A DNA stretch of 64,000 nucleotides from NCBI RefSeq assembly GCF_001421765.1, contig NZ_LMLA01000007.1, positions 521,510 to 585,509 of the forward strand, written 5' to 3'. The notes under the pieces are model-generated. The model was not told where the DNA came from. It did not search any database and saw only the letters and a program-made list of their open reading frames with translations. This document shows positions 44,477 to 61,072 of the stretch, piece after piece. This DNA is from Sphingomonas sp. Leaf32 (GTDB lineage: Bacteria > Pseudomonadota > Alphaproteobacteria > Sphingomonadales > Sphingomonadaceae). How positions within the stretch are numbered: the stretch's first letter is position 1; each line of letters opens with the position of its first letter. The position numbers and the translations under genes are program-made.

Positions 44477-45550
44477 TCAGCGCAGCAGCGGCATCACGTC
44501 GACCACGCGGACATCGTGCATCTGGTGGAGATAGGCGTCGAGATACGGCTTGTGCGACGCGCCGACGACGACCAGCGCGCGCTGGCCCGGCCGGTCGCCC
44601 AGCATGTCGCGGATATTCGCGGCCATGCGCAGGTTGCGGACCTCCCAATAAGCGACATATTGCCGGCCGAACCGCTGGGGCGAGGGTTCCTCCAGCGCGG
44701 CACCGAAGTCGCTGTCGTAGATCATCCGCACGATGCCGGGCGCGTTGTGGGCGCGGTACAGCGTCAGCAGGCCGGGACCGGTCGATAGGTTGCGCTCGGC
44801 TGCCTCGCCCATCACGCGACGCTTGGCCCCGGCCGGATTGTCCCACGCCTTCTGGATCGCGGCGCCATAGGCGGCTTCGTCTGCCTTAGGCGTCATCCGG
44901 TCGGCGCTGTGATCGTCCATCGCATGGACCCGCTCCAGCCCCAGCCGGGCGGCGAGACGGGCGGCGATCATCAGGCTTTCGTCGCGCCGCGTTTCCAGCT
45001 TGGTCAGGCGCTCGACCAGCGGGGTGTCCAGCCCGTCGCCGGTGCGGCGTTCGGCGGAGGGCAGGCGGAGCCACTGGACCAGCGCCGACGCCTGCTCTCC
45101 GGCGGCAAGGAACGTCGCGGACAGCCGGCGGCGCTGGGCGGGGGAGGGGGCGGCGGGCCAGTCGGCGAGCATCTTTTGAAACGCGGCGGTGGCGGTCGGA
45201 ACGTCCATCCCGGTCGCGGCCCGCGCAGGTGCGGTGTCGGGGCAGTAGGACGCCACGGTATCGGCATAGCGATCGGGATAGCGGCGCAGCTCGGCGCACT
45301 GGGCACCGGACACATCCTCGATCGCGATCGCCTGCGGCTTCCATGCGGCCAGCTTGTCGAGCAGGGGGCCAAGCGCTTCGGGCTGGAAGCGCTTGGGAAG
45401 TTGCGAGAGATGGACCGATCCGAGCACGGCGACCTCGTTCGCCGGGCCGGAACGCGGACCCTTGTGCGCGGATGGATCGAATGGCGGGCGATAGGTCTGG
45501 GCGGCTACCGGCGCGGTCAGCAGCAACAGCGCGAACAGGATGCGGTGCAT
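44477..45550 (-). CDS. Exported DUF5694-like (TraB/ChaN-type) protein
   Basis: The 357-residue protein has a signal peptide (RILFALLLLTAPVAA) and starts its domain with EVAVLGSVHLSQLPKRFQPE, followed by KPQAIAIEDVSGAQCAELRR. The GSVHL and E-rich pattern and the final RALVVVGASHKPYLDAYL are reminiscent of the TraB/Tiki-like and DUF5694 families. Those may be metal-dependent hydrolases, and the His residues here (GSVHL, VHAMDDHSADR, GASHK) could be ligands. The activity is unknown. Confidence 0.75.
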   Translation of the reverse strand: MHRILFALLLLTAPVAAQTYRPPFDPSAHKGPRSGPANEVAVLGSVHLSQLPKRFQPEALGPLLDKLAAWKPQAIAIEDVSGAQCAELRRYPDRYADTVASYCPDTAPARAATGMDVPTATAAFQKMLADWPAAPSPAQRRRLSATFLAAGEQASALVQWLRLPSAERRTGDGLDTPLVERLTKLETRRDESLMIAARLAARLGLERVHAMDDHSADRMTPKADEAAYGAAIQKAWDNPAGAKRRVMGEAAERNLSTGPGLLTLYRAHNAPGIVRMIYDSDFGAALEEPSPQRFGRQYVAYWEVRNLRMAANIRDMLGDRPGQRALVVVGASHKPYLDAYLHQMHDVRVVDVMPLLR

Positions 45551-45744
45551 GGGTCCCCCTTGGTTTGCGCCGGAGGGTAGGGCGCCGCGGGAGGGTAGGG
45601 AAGGTGGTTTGCTCCCCTATGCCACTCGGCTTGGAACTGGGAACCCGATTTCTTGTGGCGCGAGAAGAAGCGCGACCCTGGTCAAGCCCGGGGTGACGTT
45701 GGGGTGTGCTGTTGGGCGGGGCGGTACTCTTTTCGGCACCCCTA

Positions 45745-45785
45745 AAAACGAAACCGCCGCCCGGTTGCCCGGACGGCGGCTCGTG
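45745..45785 (-). terminator. Rho-independent terminator of rpoC
   Basis: On the minus strand, CCGCCGTCCGGG and CCGGGCGGCGG form a GC-rich stem around CAA, followed by TTTCGTTTTT. It lies 25-60 bp after the rpoC stop. Confidence 0.8.
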
Positions 45786-45807
45786 GTTCTCACAAGGACC
45801 CGAACGA

Positions 45808-50088
<4,281 letters not shown>

Positions 50089-50136
50089 TTTGATTTCCTC
50101 ACAGGGAGGGAAAATAGATCGCGCGAGATAGTCAGT

Positions 50137-50215
50137 TGCCGGTGGCTGGGGATCGAACCCGCACCCCGTAAGGGGACCACTGTGGTGGTACGTCTACCAA
50201 TTCCGTCACACCGGC
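50137..50215 (-). tRNA. tRNA-Leu-like element with an aberrant anticodon arm
   Basis: Read on the minus strand the 79-base element starts GCCGGTG and ends CACCGGC plus A, a perfect 7-bp acceptor stem. It has the tRNA-Leu D-arm (ACGGAATTGGTAGACGT), a long variable arm (CCCC TTAC GGGG) and a T-loop (GGGTTCGATCCC). The expected anticodon arm, however, is ACCAC-CACA-GTGGT, leaving a 4-base loop instead of 7, and the T-stem needs a bulged base to pair. No CCA is encoded. It is therefore either a degenerate tRNA-Leu or a tRNA-mimic in the rpoB-rpoC transcript. Confidence 0.55.
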
Positions 50216-50224
50216 ACTGTCTGT

Positions 50225-54370
<4,146 letters not shown>

Positions 54371-54561
54371 GGGGTCGTGGGCCTCGCTTACAGTCAAATC
54401 TCGTGCCCGGTGGCCACCGGGCTGGCGTGCGATCGGGACGACGAAAGCCGCGTCACCCACATGGGGCCGCAGCTGATCGAGCGTCCTAGAATGGCGACAG
54501 GCCCATACATGCAATGCGTTGCGCGACGACGCATTCTTTCCCGGTCCTGAAGCAAGCCGGC

Positions 54562-54590
54562 GATATAGAAGGCCGGGGTGGTGCTGTCAA
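54562..54590 (-). promoter_or_regulatory. Sigma-70 promoter of rpoB
   Basis: On the minus strand TTGACA (54590-54585) is followed after 17 bases by TATATC (54567-54562). The -35 is perfect and the spacing ideal. The transcript would have a leader of about 185 bases before rpoB. Confidence 0.75.
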
Positions 54591-54695
54591 CGCAGGGTCG
54601 GGCGCCGTTCCGCTGGGCGCGCAAGTGGCTCGCTTCGTCGTATATCGGCCATGGACAGGCTGACGCGAGCGCAAAAACCCCGGTTGAGGGGCGTC

Positions 54696-55880
54696 ATGCA
54701 GTTCCAGCTTCCGCTCGCGGCCCTCGTCGCGACCCTCGCCGTGCCCGCCATCGCGCAGCAGACGTCGCCGGGTGGGTCGATCCCGATCTACGACATCACG
54801 CCGCAGCCGGTGCCGACGCCGACTCCCACCGCGACGCCGACGCCACGCGCGACGCCGACGCCACGCGCGACGCCGACGCCGCGCGCGACCGCTACGGTCC
54901 CACGTCCCGCGGCGACGCCGCGCGCTACGCCCACGCCGGTCGTACCGCGCCCGACGCCCAGCCCCACCGCGACTCCGGTCGCTCGCGCGCAGCCGGTGCC
55001 GGCGGCCGAGCCGACCTATGTCGGGCCGCCGGTCCTGCCGACGCCGACGCCCGAGCCATCGGCGCAGCCCGTACCGACGCCATCGCCGGAAATCACACTG
55101 ACCGCGCCGCCGCTGACGGCGGATGCGGTGCCGTGGTGGGTGTGGTTCCTCGGCGGCATCGCCGTGGCGAGCGGAGTCGCGTTCGTCCTGACCCGCCGCC
55201 GCAACGCCCGCGAGCCGCGCTACGAACCTGCGGCGCTGATGCCGGAACCGTCCGATCCGCCGGCGGTCCCCGATGTCGCTCCGATCCCGCCTGCTCCCGT
55301 TCCGCCAAAGCCGGTGCGTCCGGCGGTCGCGCCCGTAGCGCCGGTGACGCCGCCTGCGCCGCCCGCTCCGGTCGCGCCGCCCCCCGGACCGTTCCTCGAA
55401 TTCCAGCTCGCTCCGCTGCGCGTCGGGCTGGAGGGCGAGCGGGCGCTGCTCGATTTCGACCTGACCGTCGGCAATCCGGCATCGACGCCGGTCGCGGAGG
55501 TCCGCATCGCCACGCTGCTGATTACCGCCAATGCCGGTCAGGACGAACAGATCGCGGCCTTCTTCTCCGACGCCGACAAGCGGGGACTCGACCCGTTTGC
55601 GCTGGGCGCGGGCGAGCGTCGCCACCTCGAGGCGACCATGGCGCTGCCGCGTGCGGCGGTGAACATCGTGAATTCCAATGACCGTGCGTTCTTCGTGCCG
55701 ATCATCGCGATCGATGCCCGCTATCGCTGGGAGGATGGCCGCGAGTCGCGCACCACCGCCGCCTTCATGGTCGGCCCGACCGCGCCGCAGGGCAAGCTCG
55801 CGCCGATCTTCGCCGATCGCGGCGACCGCATGGTCGATCGGCTGGAAGTACGATTGCACGGTCAGGTGCGCCGGACGTAA
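54696..55880 (+). CDS. Membrane-anchored Pro/Thr-rich protein of unknown function
   Basis: The 394-residue protein has a signal peptide (MQFQLPLAALVATLAVPAIA), a long low-complexity stretch with TPTPRA repeats, one membrane helix at about residues 145-170 (VPWWVWFLGGIAVASGVAFVL) and a basic cytoplasmic start (RRRNARE). A second Pro/Ala-rich linker leads to a C-terminal beta-domain (FLEFQLAPLRVGLEGERALL, then FDLTVGNPASTPVAEVRIAT). The C-terminal domain would lie in the cytoplasm if the signal is cleaved. The ATG at 54696 follows GAGGGG. An alternative ATG at 54651 would bury the signal. Confidence 0.7.
   Translation: MQFQLPLAALVATLAVPAIAQQTSPGGSIPIYDITPQPVPTPTPTATPTPRATPTPRATPTPRATATVPRPAATPRATPTPVVPRPTPSPTATPVARAQPVPAAEPTYVGPPVLPTPTPEPSAQPVPTPSPEITLTAPPLTADAVPWWVWFLGGIAVASGVAFVLTRRRNAREPRYEPAALMPEPSDPPAVPDVAPIPPAPVPPKPVRPAVAPVAPVTPPAPPAPVAPPPGPFLEFQLAPLRVGLEGERALLDFDLTVGNPASTPVAEVRIATLLITANAGQDEQIAAFFSDADKRGLDPFALGAGERRHLEATMALPRAAVNIVNSNDRAFFVPIIAIDARYRWEDGRESRTTAAFMVGPTAPQGKLAPIFADRGDRMVDRLEVRLHGQVRRT
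54833..54891. repeat. 18-bp tandem repeat within the Pro/Thr-rich gene
   Basis: The unit GCGACGCCGACGCCACGC, encoding ATPTPR, is repeated about three times with one or two base changes. Such in-frame repeats can change copy number by slippage. Confidence 0.7.
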
Positions 55881-55952
55881 GCCGGGCGCATCCAAGCTTG
55901 CCGATTATCGATATACGGCCTAGCGTTCGAAACAGGCGAGGAAGGGGGCGGC

Positions 55953-56474
55953 ATGGTACGGCGTGACCGGATATTGCGATTCACCGTCGCGGTGCTGCGC
56001 GTCCTGCTGGTCCTCAACATCGTCTTCGCCGCCCTGTTCCTGTTGGGAACGCTGGCGAGCTTCCCGTTCCACGACCTGCTGGCCGGTCGGATCGCGATGA
56101 AATATCCAGCGGTCGACGTCGAACGGATCGTCGTGGGCATTCGTGCGCTGCTGTTGCTGGGCGTGGCGGCATCGGTCCCGGCGCACATCATCTTTTCGCG
56201 CCTGATCGCGATCATCGGCACCGTGCTGGCCGGGGAGACGTTCGCGTCGCCCAATGCGCGGCGGGTGCGGGCGATCGGCTGGGCGCTGCTGGCCATCCAG
56301 CTGCTCGACGTGCCGCTGCTGCTGATCGTGCCCAACTTCGCCGGCATGGGCGTTCGGGTCGACGGGTCGTCGATCTCGATCGGTGGCTGGCTGTCGGTGC
56401 TGGTCGCCTTCATCCTCGCCCGCGTCTTCGCCGAAGGGGCGGCGCTGCGCGAAGACCTGGAGGGAACGGTCTGA
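55953..56474 (+). CDS. DUF2975-family membrane protein
   Basis: The 173-residue product has four hydrophobic helices (AVLRVLLVLNIVFAALFLLG; ALLLLGVAASVPAHIIFSRL; IGWALLAIQLLDVPLLLIV; GWLSVLVAFILARVFAEG) and the segment FASPNARRVRAIGW typical of DUF2975. It overlaps by one base an XRE-type regulator (TGATG). This pairing of membrane protein and small regulator is widespread and is thought to act as a two-gene module; its signal is unknown. Confidence 0.85.
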   Translation: MVRRDRILRFTVAVLRVLLVLNIVFAALFLLGTLASFPFHDLLAGRIAMKYPAVDVERIVVGIRALLLLGVAASVPAHIIFSRLIAIIGTVLAGETFASPNARRVRAIGWALLAIQLLDVPLLLIVPNFAGMGVRVDGSSISIGGWLSVLVAFILARVFAEGAALREDLEGTV

Positions 56475-56704
56475 TGGCGGTCCTCGTCCGCCTCGACGAA
56501 GTATTGCAGGCCCGGCGCATGACGCTGACCGAACTGGCGCAGGCGGTTGACATCACGCTGGCCAACCTGTCGATCCTGAAGACCGGCAAGGCGCGGGCGA
56601 TCCGCTTCACCACGCTGGATGCGATCTGCCGGGTGCTGGAATGCCAGCCGGGCGACATTCTTGTCCATGCCGATACCGGCGAGGAAAGCGATACCGACGA
56701 CTGA
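56474..56704 (+). CDS. Small XRE-family DNA-binding protein (YozG-like)
   Basis: The 76-residue protein contains a Cro/CI-type helix-turn-helix (MTLTELAQAVDITLANLSIL, then KTGKARAIRFTTLDAICRVL) and CQPGDIL, characteristic of the YozG-like subgroup that accompanies DUF2975 genes. It is co-translated with the upstream membrane protein. Confidence 0.9.
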   Translation: MAVLVRLDEVLQARRMTLTELAQAVDITLANLSILKTGKARAIRFTTLDAICRVLECQPGDILVHADTGEESDTDD

Positions 56705-56722
56705 ATAGCAAAGGGGGACCCG

Positions 56723-58135
56723 ATGACGCGTACCATGAAGCGGCTGTTGCTGGGGGCGGCGCTGGCCGCGCTGCCGGGGATGGCGACCACCGTGGCGGCG
56801 CAACCGCGTCCTGCCGCCGCCGCGCCGGCGAAGCTGGCGATCGACATGCGCTACGTGACGCTGCCGAACGGGTTGAAGGTCGTGTTGTCGCGCGACACGC
56901 TGGCACCGACCGTCACCGTCGGCGTCTATTACGGCATCGGTTTCCGCGTCGAACCGCGCGATCGCACCGGCTTTGCCCATCTGTTCGAACACCTGATGTT
57001 CCAGGGGTCGCAGAACGCCCCCAAGGGCGTGTTCATCAGTACCATCAGCAATGCGGGGGGCGTGCTGAACGGATCGACCCGGTTCGACTTCACCAATTAT
57101 TTCGAGATCGCGCCATCAAACGCGTTGGAGCGCATCCTGTGGCTGGAGGCCGATCGCATGGCGCGCCCGGTCATCGACGATACGGTGCTGAAGAACCAGC
57201 AGGGCGTTGTCGGCAACGAGGTTAAGGTCAATGTCCTCAACCAGCCCTATGGCACCTGGCCGTGGATCGACCTGCCGATGCTGGCCAATACCAACTGGTA
57301 TAACAGCCACAATTTCTACGGCGATCTGAAGGAGATCGAGGCGACGACGGTCGCCGATGCCAAGCAGTTCCATTCGGCCTTCTACCGTCCGAACAATGCG
57401 GTGCTCGTGGTCGCGGGCGACATCGACTATGCGCAGGCCGAGGCGATGGTCCGCAAATATTTCGGCCCGCTGCAAAAGGGCGCGCCGGTAGTCCTGCCCG
57501 ACCTGCGCGAGCCGCGTCAGACGATGGAGAAGACGCGCAGCCGCGTCGATGCGCTGGCGCCCAAGCCCGGCTGGGCCGCGGGCTATCACATGCCGCCGCG
57601 CGGCACGCCCGAATGGTATGCCATGGGACTGATCGACCAGTTGCTGGTGCAGGGCGACGACAGCCGCCTGGTCCGCAAGCTGAAGTCGGAAACCGGCATC
57701 ACCGGGGACCTGACCGGCGGGATCAACGCCTATCTGGGCAGCATGTACAATTACAACGGCCCGATGCTGTGGGCGTTCAACTTCACCCACGACCCGCAGT
57801 TCAGCGACGCCCAGATCCGGCAGGCGGTGGACGGCGTGATCGACCGGTTGCGCACTACGCCGGTGACACCGGCCGAACTGGACCGTGCGCGCACCAAGCT
57901 GCGCTCCGACCTCTATTCGTCGGTCGATGGCGGAACCCGGGTCGGACTGATCGACCTGCTCGCCGTCTACGCGCTGTTCGACAATGACCCGCAGGCGGTG
58001 AACCGCATCGAAGCGGGGTTCGCCAAGGTCACCCCGGCGCTGATCCAGAAGACCGCACAGGAATATCTGCGCCCGACCAACCGGTCGATCTATACCATCG
58101 TGCCCGGCAGTGCCGCGCCCAAGGGAGGCAAGTGA
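56723..58135 (+). CDS. M16-family zinc peptidase, catalytic partner
   Basis: The 470-residue exported peptidase has a signal peptide (RLLLGAALAALPGMATTVAA) and the inverted zinc motif HLFEH (His86, Glu89, His90), followed by GNEVKVNVLNQPYGTW about 75-85 residues later that supplies the third Glu ligand. The half-barrel architecture of two homologous domains fits pitrilysin-type M16B proteases. The gene lies one base before the second M16 gene, with which it should form a heterodimer of an active and an inactive subunit. Confidence 0.93.
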   Translation: MTRTMKRLLLGAALAALPGMATTVAAQPRPAAAAPAKLAIDMRYVTLPNGLKVVLSRDTLAPTVTVGVYYGIGFRVEPRDRTGFAHLFEHLMFQGSQNAPKGVFISTISNAGGVLNGSTRFDFTNYFEIAPSNALERILWLEADRMARPVIDDTVLKNQQGVVGNEVKVNVLNQPYGTWPWIDLPMLANTNWYNSHNFYGDLKEIEATTVADAKQFHSAFYRPNNAVLVVAGDIDYAQAEAMVRKYFGPLQKGAPVVLPDLREPRQTMEKTRSRVDALAPKPGWAAGYHMPPRGTPEWYAMGLIDQLLVQGDDSRLVRKLKSETGITGDLTGGINAYLGSMYNYNGPMLWAFNFTHDPQFSDAQIRQAVDGVIDRLRTTPVTPAELDRARTKLRSDLYSSVDGGTRVGLIDLLAVYALFDNDPQAVNRIEAGFAKVTPALIQKTAQEYLRPTNRSIYTIVPGSAAPKGGK

Positions 58136-58136
58136 G

Positions 58137-59549
58137 ATGCGCCGTTCGATCCTGCTCGCGACCCTCGCGCTGGTCGCCGCGCCGCTGGCCGCGCAGACCC
58201 AGCCGCCGGCGCTCCCCGCACCGCCGATCGGCGCGCCCAGGCCCTATGCCGTGCCCGCGTCGGAAAGCTATCGGCTGCCCAATGGCATGGGAGTCACGCT
58301 AGTCCCCTACGGCAATGCGCCCAAGGTCACGGTCATGCTGAAGGTCTATGCCGGCAATCTGGAGGAGGGGCGCGATACGTGGCTGTCCGACCTGACGGGT
58401 GACATGATGAAGGAAGGCGCCGGCGATCGCGATGCCGCTGCGCTGGCGATGGCCGCTGCCGGCATGGGCGGCAATCTGGGTGTCCAGGTGTCGTATGGCG
58501 GCACATCGATCAACATGAGCGGGCTGAGCGAGTTCGCCCCGCAGGCGGTGGCGCTGGTCGGCGACGTCGCCCGTCGCCCGACCTTTCCCGCCGACGCCTT
58601 TGCGCGGGTAAGGGCGAACCGCGCCCGGTCGCTGACGCAGGCGCTGGCCCAGCCCGGCACGCTGGCCGACTATGCGCTGGACCGCGCGACCTATGGCGAC
58701 CATCCCTATGGCCGCACCCTGCCGACCCCGGCACAGCTGGACGGCTACACGCTCGATCAGGTCAAGCGTTTCTACGCCGCCAATTTTGGGGCGCGGCGCG
58801 CGCATCTCTATATCGCCGGACGGTTCGATGCCGCGGGGGTGAAGGCCGCGGTCGCCAAGGCATTCGCCGATTGGCAGCCGGGACCCGAGCGGCTGTCGCT
58901 GGTGCCGACACCCGCACCGGGGCCGCGCGTGCTGCTGGTCGATCGGCCTGGTGCGCCGCAATCGACGATACGGATCGCATGGCCCGCTCCGCTGGCGGGA
59001 AGTGCCGGCGACATCCCGCTACAGGCCGCCGATGCGCTGCTCGGCGGCAGCTTTTCGTCGCGGATCACGCGCAACATCCGGGAGGATAAGGGCTATACCT
59101 ATTCGCCCTATTCGAACATCACCCAGCGGCCGGGGATTTCCGCCTGGAGCTTCAACGCCGACGTGACGACCGCGGTGACGGGGCCTTCGCTGAAGGAGGT
59201 GTTCCACGAAATCCGGACGTTGCAGGCCACGCCGCCCGCTCCCGAAGAGGCGGCGGGAATGCGCAGCTACAATGCCGGGCTGTTCGTGCTGCGCAATTCG
59301 GACAGCGGCTCGCTGATCGGGCAGCTCGCCACACGCGATGCGCTCGGGCTGCCCGCCGACTGGCTCGACCGCTATGTGCCTGCGACGATGGCGGTCACCG
59401 ATGCGCAGTTCAGCAGCGCGATCAAGGAGGCGCTGCCGCTCGACAGGTTCACCCTGGTCGTGGTCGGCGACCTTGCCAAGGTGAAGCCGCAACTCGATGC
59501 GCTGCCCGAATTGAAGGGCGTGCCGGTCGAGACGGTGACCGTCCCCTGA
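58137..59549 (+). CDS. M16-family peptidase, probable non-catalytic partner
   Basis: The 470-residue product has a signal peptide (RRSILLATLALVAAPLAAQ) and a full M16 fold, with segments such as VTVMLKVYAGNLEEGRDTWL and DRPGAPQSTIRIAWPAPLAG. At the position of the zinc motif it reads DLTGDMMKEGAGDRDA, with no HxxEH, so it cannot bind zinc. It likely closes the chamber of the catalytic subunit encoded upstream and may contribute the Arg/Tyr pair that binds substrate. The ATG at 58137 is 1 base after the upstream stop. Confidence 0.92.
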   Translation: MRRSILLATLALVAAPLAAQTQPPALPAPPIGAPRPYAVPASESYRLPNGMGVTLVPYGNAPKVTVMLKVYAGNLEEGRDTWLSDLTGDMMKEGAGDRDAAALAMAAAGMGGNLGVQVSYGGTSINMSGLSEFAPQAVALVGDVARRPTFPADAFARVRANRARSLTQALAQPGTLADYALDRATYGDHPYGRTLPTPAQLDGYTLDQVKRFYAANFGARRAHLYIAGRFDAAGVKAAVAKAFADWQPGPERLSLVPTPAPGPRVLLVDRPGAPQSTIRIAWPAPLAGSAGDIPLQAADALLGGSFSSRITRNIREDKGYTYSPYSNITQRPGISAWSFNADVTTAVTGPSLKEVFHEIRTLQATPPAPEEAAGMRSYNAGLFVLRNSDSGSLIGQLATRDALGLPADWLDRYVPATMAVTDAQFSSAIKEALPLDRFTLVVVGDLAKVKPQLDALPELKGVPVETVTVP

Positions 59550-59606
59550 TCTGTCCGACCGGGGCGGCACGCGCGCTCCGGTCCGGCATGGCGGTCGATA
59601 CGAAAA

Positions 59607-59641
59607 GGGGGCAGCCCGTTGCCGGACTGCCCCCCTTTTTT
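59607..59641. terminator. Bidirectional Rho-independent terminator between M16 genes and rplL
   Basis: GGGGGCAG (59607-59614) pairs with CTGCCCCC (59627-59634), with TTTTTT after it on the plus strand and AAAA before it that serves the minus strand. It can stop both the M16 operon and rplJL. A second GGGATGGG/CCCATCCC hairpin is close by. Confidence 0.8.
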
Positions 59642-59750
59642 CGGTCGAGCCGGGATGGGAGCAAGTCCCATCCCGTCGGTCGGGCCATTGGCCCGCCGGC
59701 CGGCCTTGGTGGAGATAGCGGACCCTGGGGTCCGCTGTCCCACCTGCGGC

Positions 59751-60128
59751 TTACTTGACTTCGACGGTCGCGCCGGCGCCTTCGAGCTGCGCCTTGATCT
59801 TGGCGGCTTCGTCCTTGTTGACGCCTTCCTTGACGGCCTTCGGCGCGCCTTCGACCAGCGCCTTGGCTTCGGTCAGGCCCAGGCCGGTGATGGCGCGGAC
59901 TTCCTTGATGACGTTGATCTTCTTGCCACCGTCGCCGGTGAGGATCACGTCGAACTCAGTCTGCTCTTCGGCAGCCGGGGCAGCGGCACCACCGCCGGCG
60001 GCAGGTGCTGCGGCAACGGCAGCAGCGGCCGAAACGCCCCACTTCTCTTCGAGCAGCTTCGACAGTTCAGCCGCTTCGAGGACGGTCAGCGCGCTCAGCT
60101 GTTCGACGATCGCGTTCAGGTCAGCCAT
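59751..60128 (-). CDS. rplL: 50S ribosomal protein L7/L12
   Basis: This 125-residue stalk protein recruits translation factors to the ribosome. The N-terminal dimerisation helix ([20 protein letters not shown]) is followed by an Ala-rich hinge and the globular C-terminal domain ([20 protein letters not shown], then [20 protein letters not shown]). It lies 49 bp after rplJ and forms its transcript. Confidence 0.97.
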   Translation of the reverse strand: MADLNAIVEQLSALTVLEAAELSKLLEEKWGVSAAAAVAAAPAAGGGAAAPAAEEQTEFDVILTGDGGKKINVIKEVRAITGLGLTEAKALVEGAPKAVKEGVNKDEAAKIKAQLEGAGATVEVK

Positions 60129-60176
60129 GATATTCTCCGTAAATCAGATAGGGTTGTGTTGATGGGAAGCGCCCGT

Positions 60177-60692
60177 TCAGGCGGCTTCCTTCTCCGCATA
60201 TGCCGACAGCACGCGCGCGATCTGGGCCGCGGGTGCCTGCGTGATGGTGGCGATCTTCGTTGCCGGGGCAACGATGAGGCCGACCAGCTTGGCGCGCAGT
60301 TCGTCGAGCGAGGGCAGCGAGGCCAGGGCCTTCACGCCGTCCGCGTCGAGGATCTGGCCGCCCATGGCGCCGCCGACGATCTCGAGCTTGTCGTTCGTCT
60401 TGGCGAAGTCGTTGATGACCCGCGCCGCAGCGACGGGATCGGTCGACGTCGCCAGCGCCGTCGGGCCGGTCAGCAGGTCCGACAACACCGCGTACGGCGT
60501 GCCTTCGGCTGCGATCCGGGCAAGACGGTTCTTCGAGACCTTGTAGCTCGCGCCGGCGTCACGCATCTTGTTGCGCAGGGCCGTCGACTGGGCGACGGTC
60601 ATGCCGAGGTTGCGGGTGACGACCACCACGCCGACCTCGTTGAAGGTGCGGTTCAGCTCGGCGACGGCTTCACTCTTCTGAGTGCGATCCAT
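60177..60692 (-). CDS. rplJ: 50S ribosomal protein L10
   Basis: The 171-residue stalk base protein anchors L7/L12 dimers. The start [17 protein letters not shown] and the segments [20 protein letters not shown] and [13 protein letters not shown] are conserved. ATG 60692 is preceded by AAAGGAGA. It heads the rplJL pair behind a long leader. In most relatives rpoBC follow directly, but here they begin more than 5 kb away. Confidence 0.97.
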   Translation of the reverse strand: MDRTQKSEAVAELNRTFNEVGVVVVTRNLGMTVAQSTALRNKMRDAGASYKVSKNRLARIAAEGTPYAVLSDLLTGPTALATSTDPVAAARVINDFAKTNDKLEIVGGAMGGQILDADGVKALASLPSLDELRAKLVGLIVAPATKIATITQAPAAQIARVLSAYAEKEAA

Positions 60693-60980
60693 GCCGTTCT
60701 CCTTTACTGGGGCGTGTCCCGGCAGAACCGGAAACGCCCGCGAACAATCCGCCCGTCGCATGTGCGCGACGACCGGGGCGAAAGTCCGTGAGGGGCATGG
60801 TCGCCATACGGCACCTCGCGGGTGCGAGGGGACCTTCATGGCTGGCCCGACGTGCCTCGGCACGGTCGGGCGGAACAACACATTCCCCGTCTCGGCAGGA
60901 CATTAAGCGGGGAACCCGCACCTGCTGTCTCGGACGGACGTCGCACGAAGGACGAATCCTCCCTGCAACGGCTGGCCGGG
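60693..60980 (-). promoter_or_regulatory. Probable L10-type leader of rplJL
   Basis: About 280 bases of untranslated leader lie between the promoter and rplJ. It is rich in GC hairpins (CCTCGCACCCGCGAGG; CCGACCGTGCCGAGGCACG). In many bacteria L10 or L10-L12 binds such a leader to control its own synthesis. I did not resolve the specific kink-turn. Confidence 0.45.
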
Positions 60981-61009
60981 CGCTTACGCGCGGGGGCGGT
61001 CCAAGTCAA
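60981..61009 (-). promoter_or_regulatory. Sigma-70-type promoter of rplJL
   Basis: TTGACT (61009-61004 on the minus strand) is followed after 17 bases by TAAGCG (60986-60981). The -10 is weak. Confidence 0.45.
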
Positions 61010-61072
61010 GCGTGCGAACCGGCTTGACCTCGCCGCGCGACGCTCCATTAGTCGGATAATTCCGGAGGGACC

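Noticed and set aside
54833..54891. Possible CRISPR-like direct repeats
   Set aside because: The 18-bp units are contiguous, in frame and code for Pro/Thr repeats. There are no spacers and no cas genes.
61020..61072. A plus-strand promoter for cutC (TTGACC with later GATAAT)
   Set aside because: The spacing between the two elements is about 25 bases, too long for a sigma-70 promoter.
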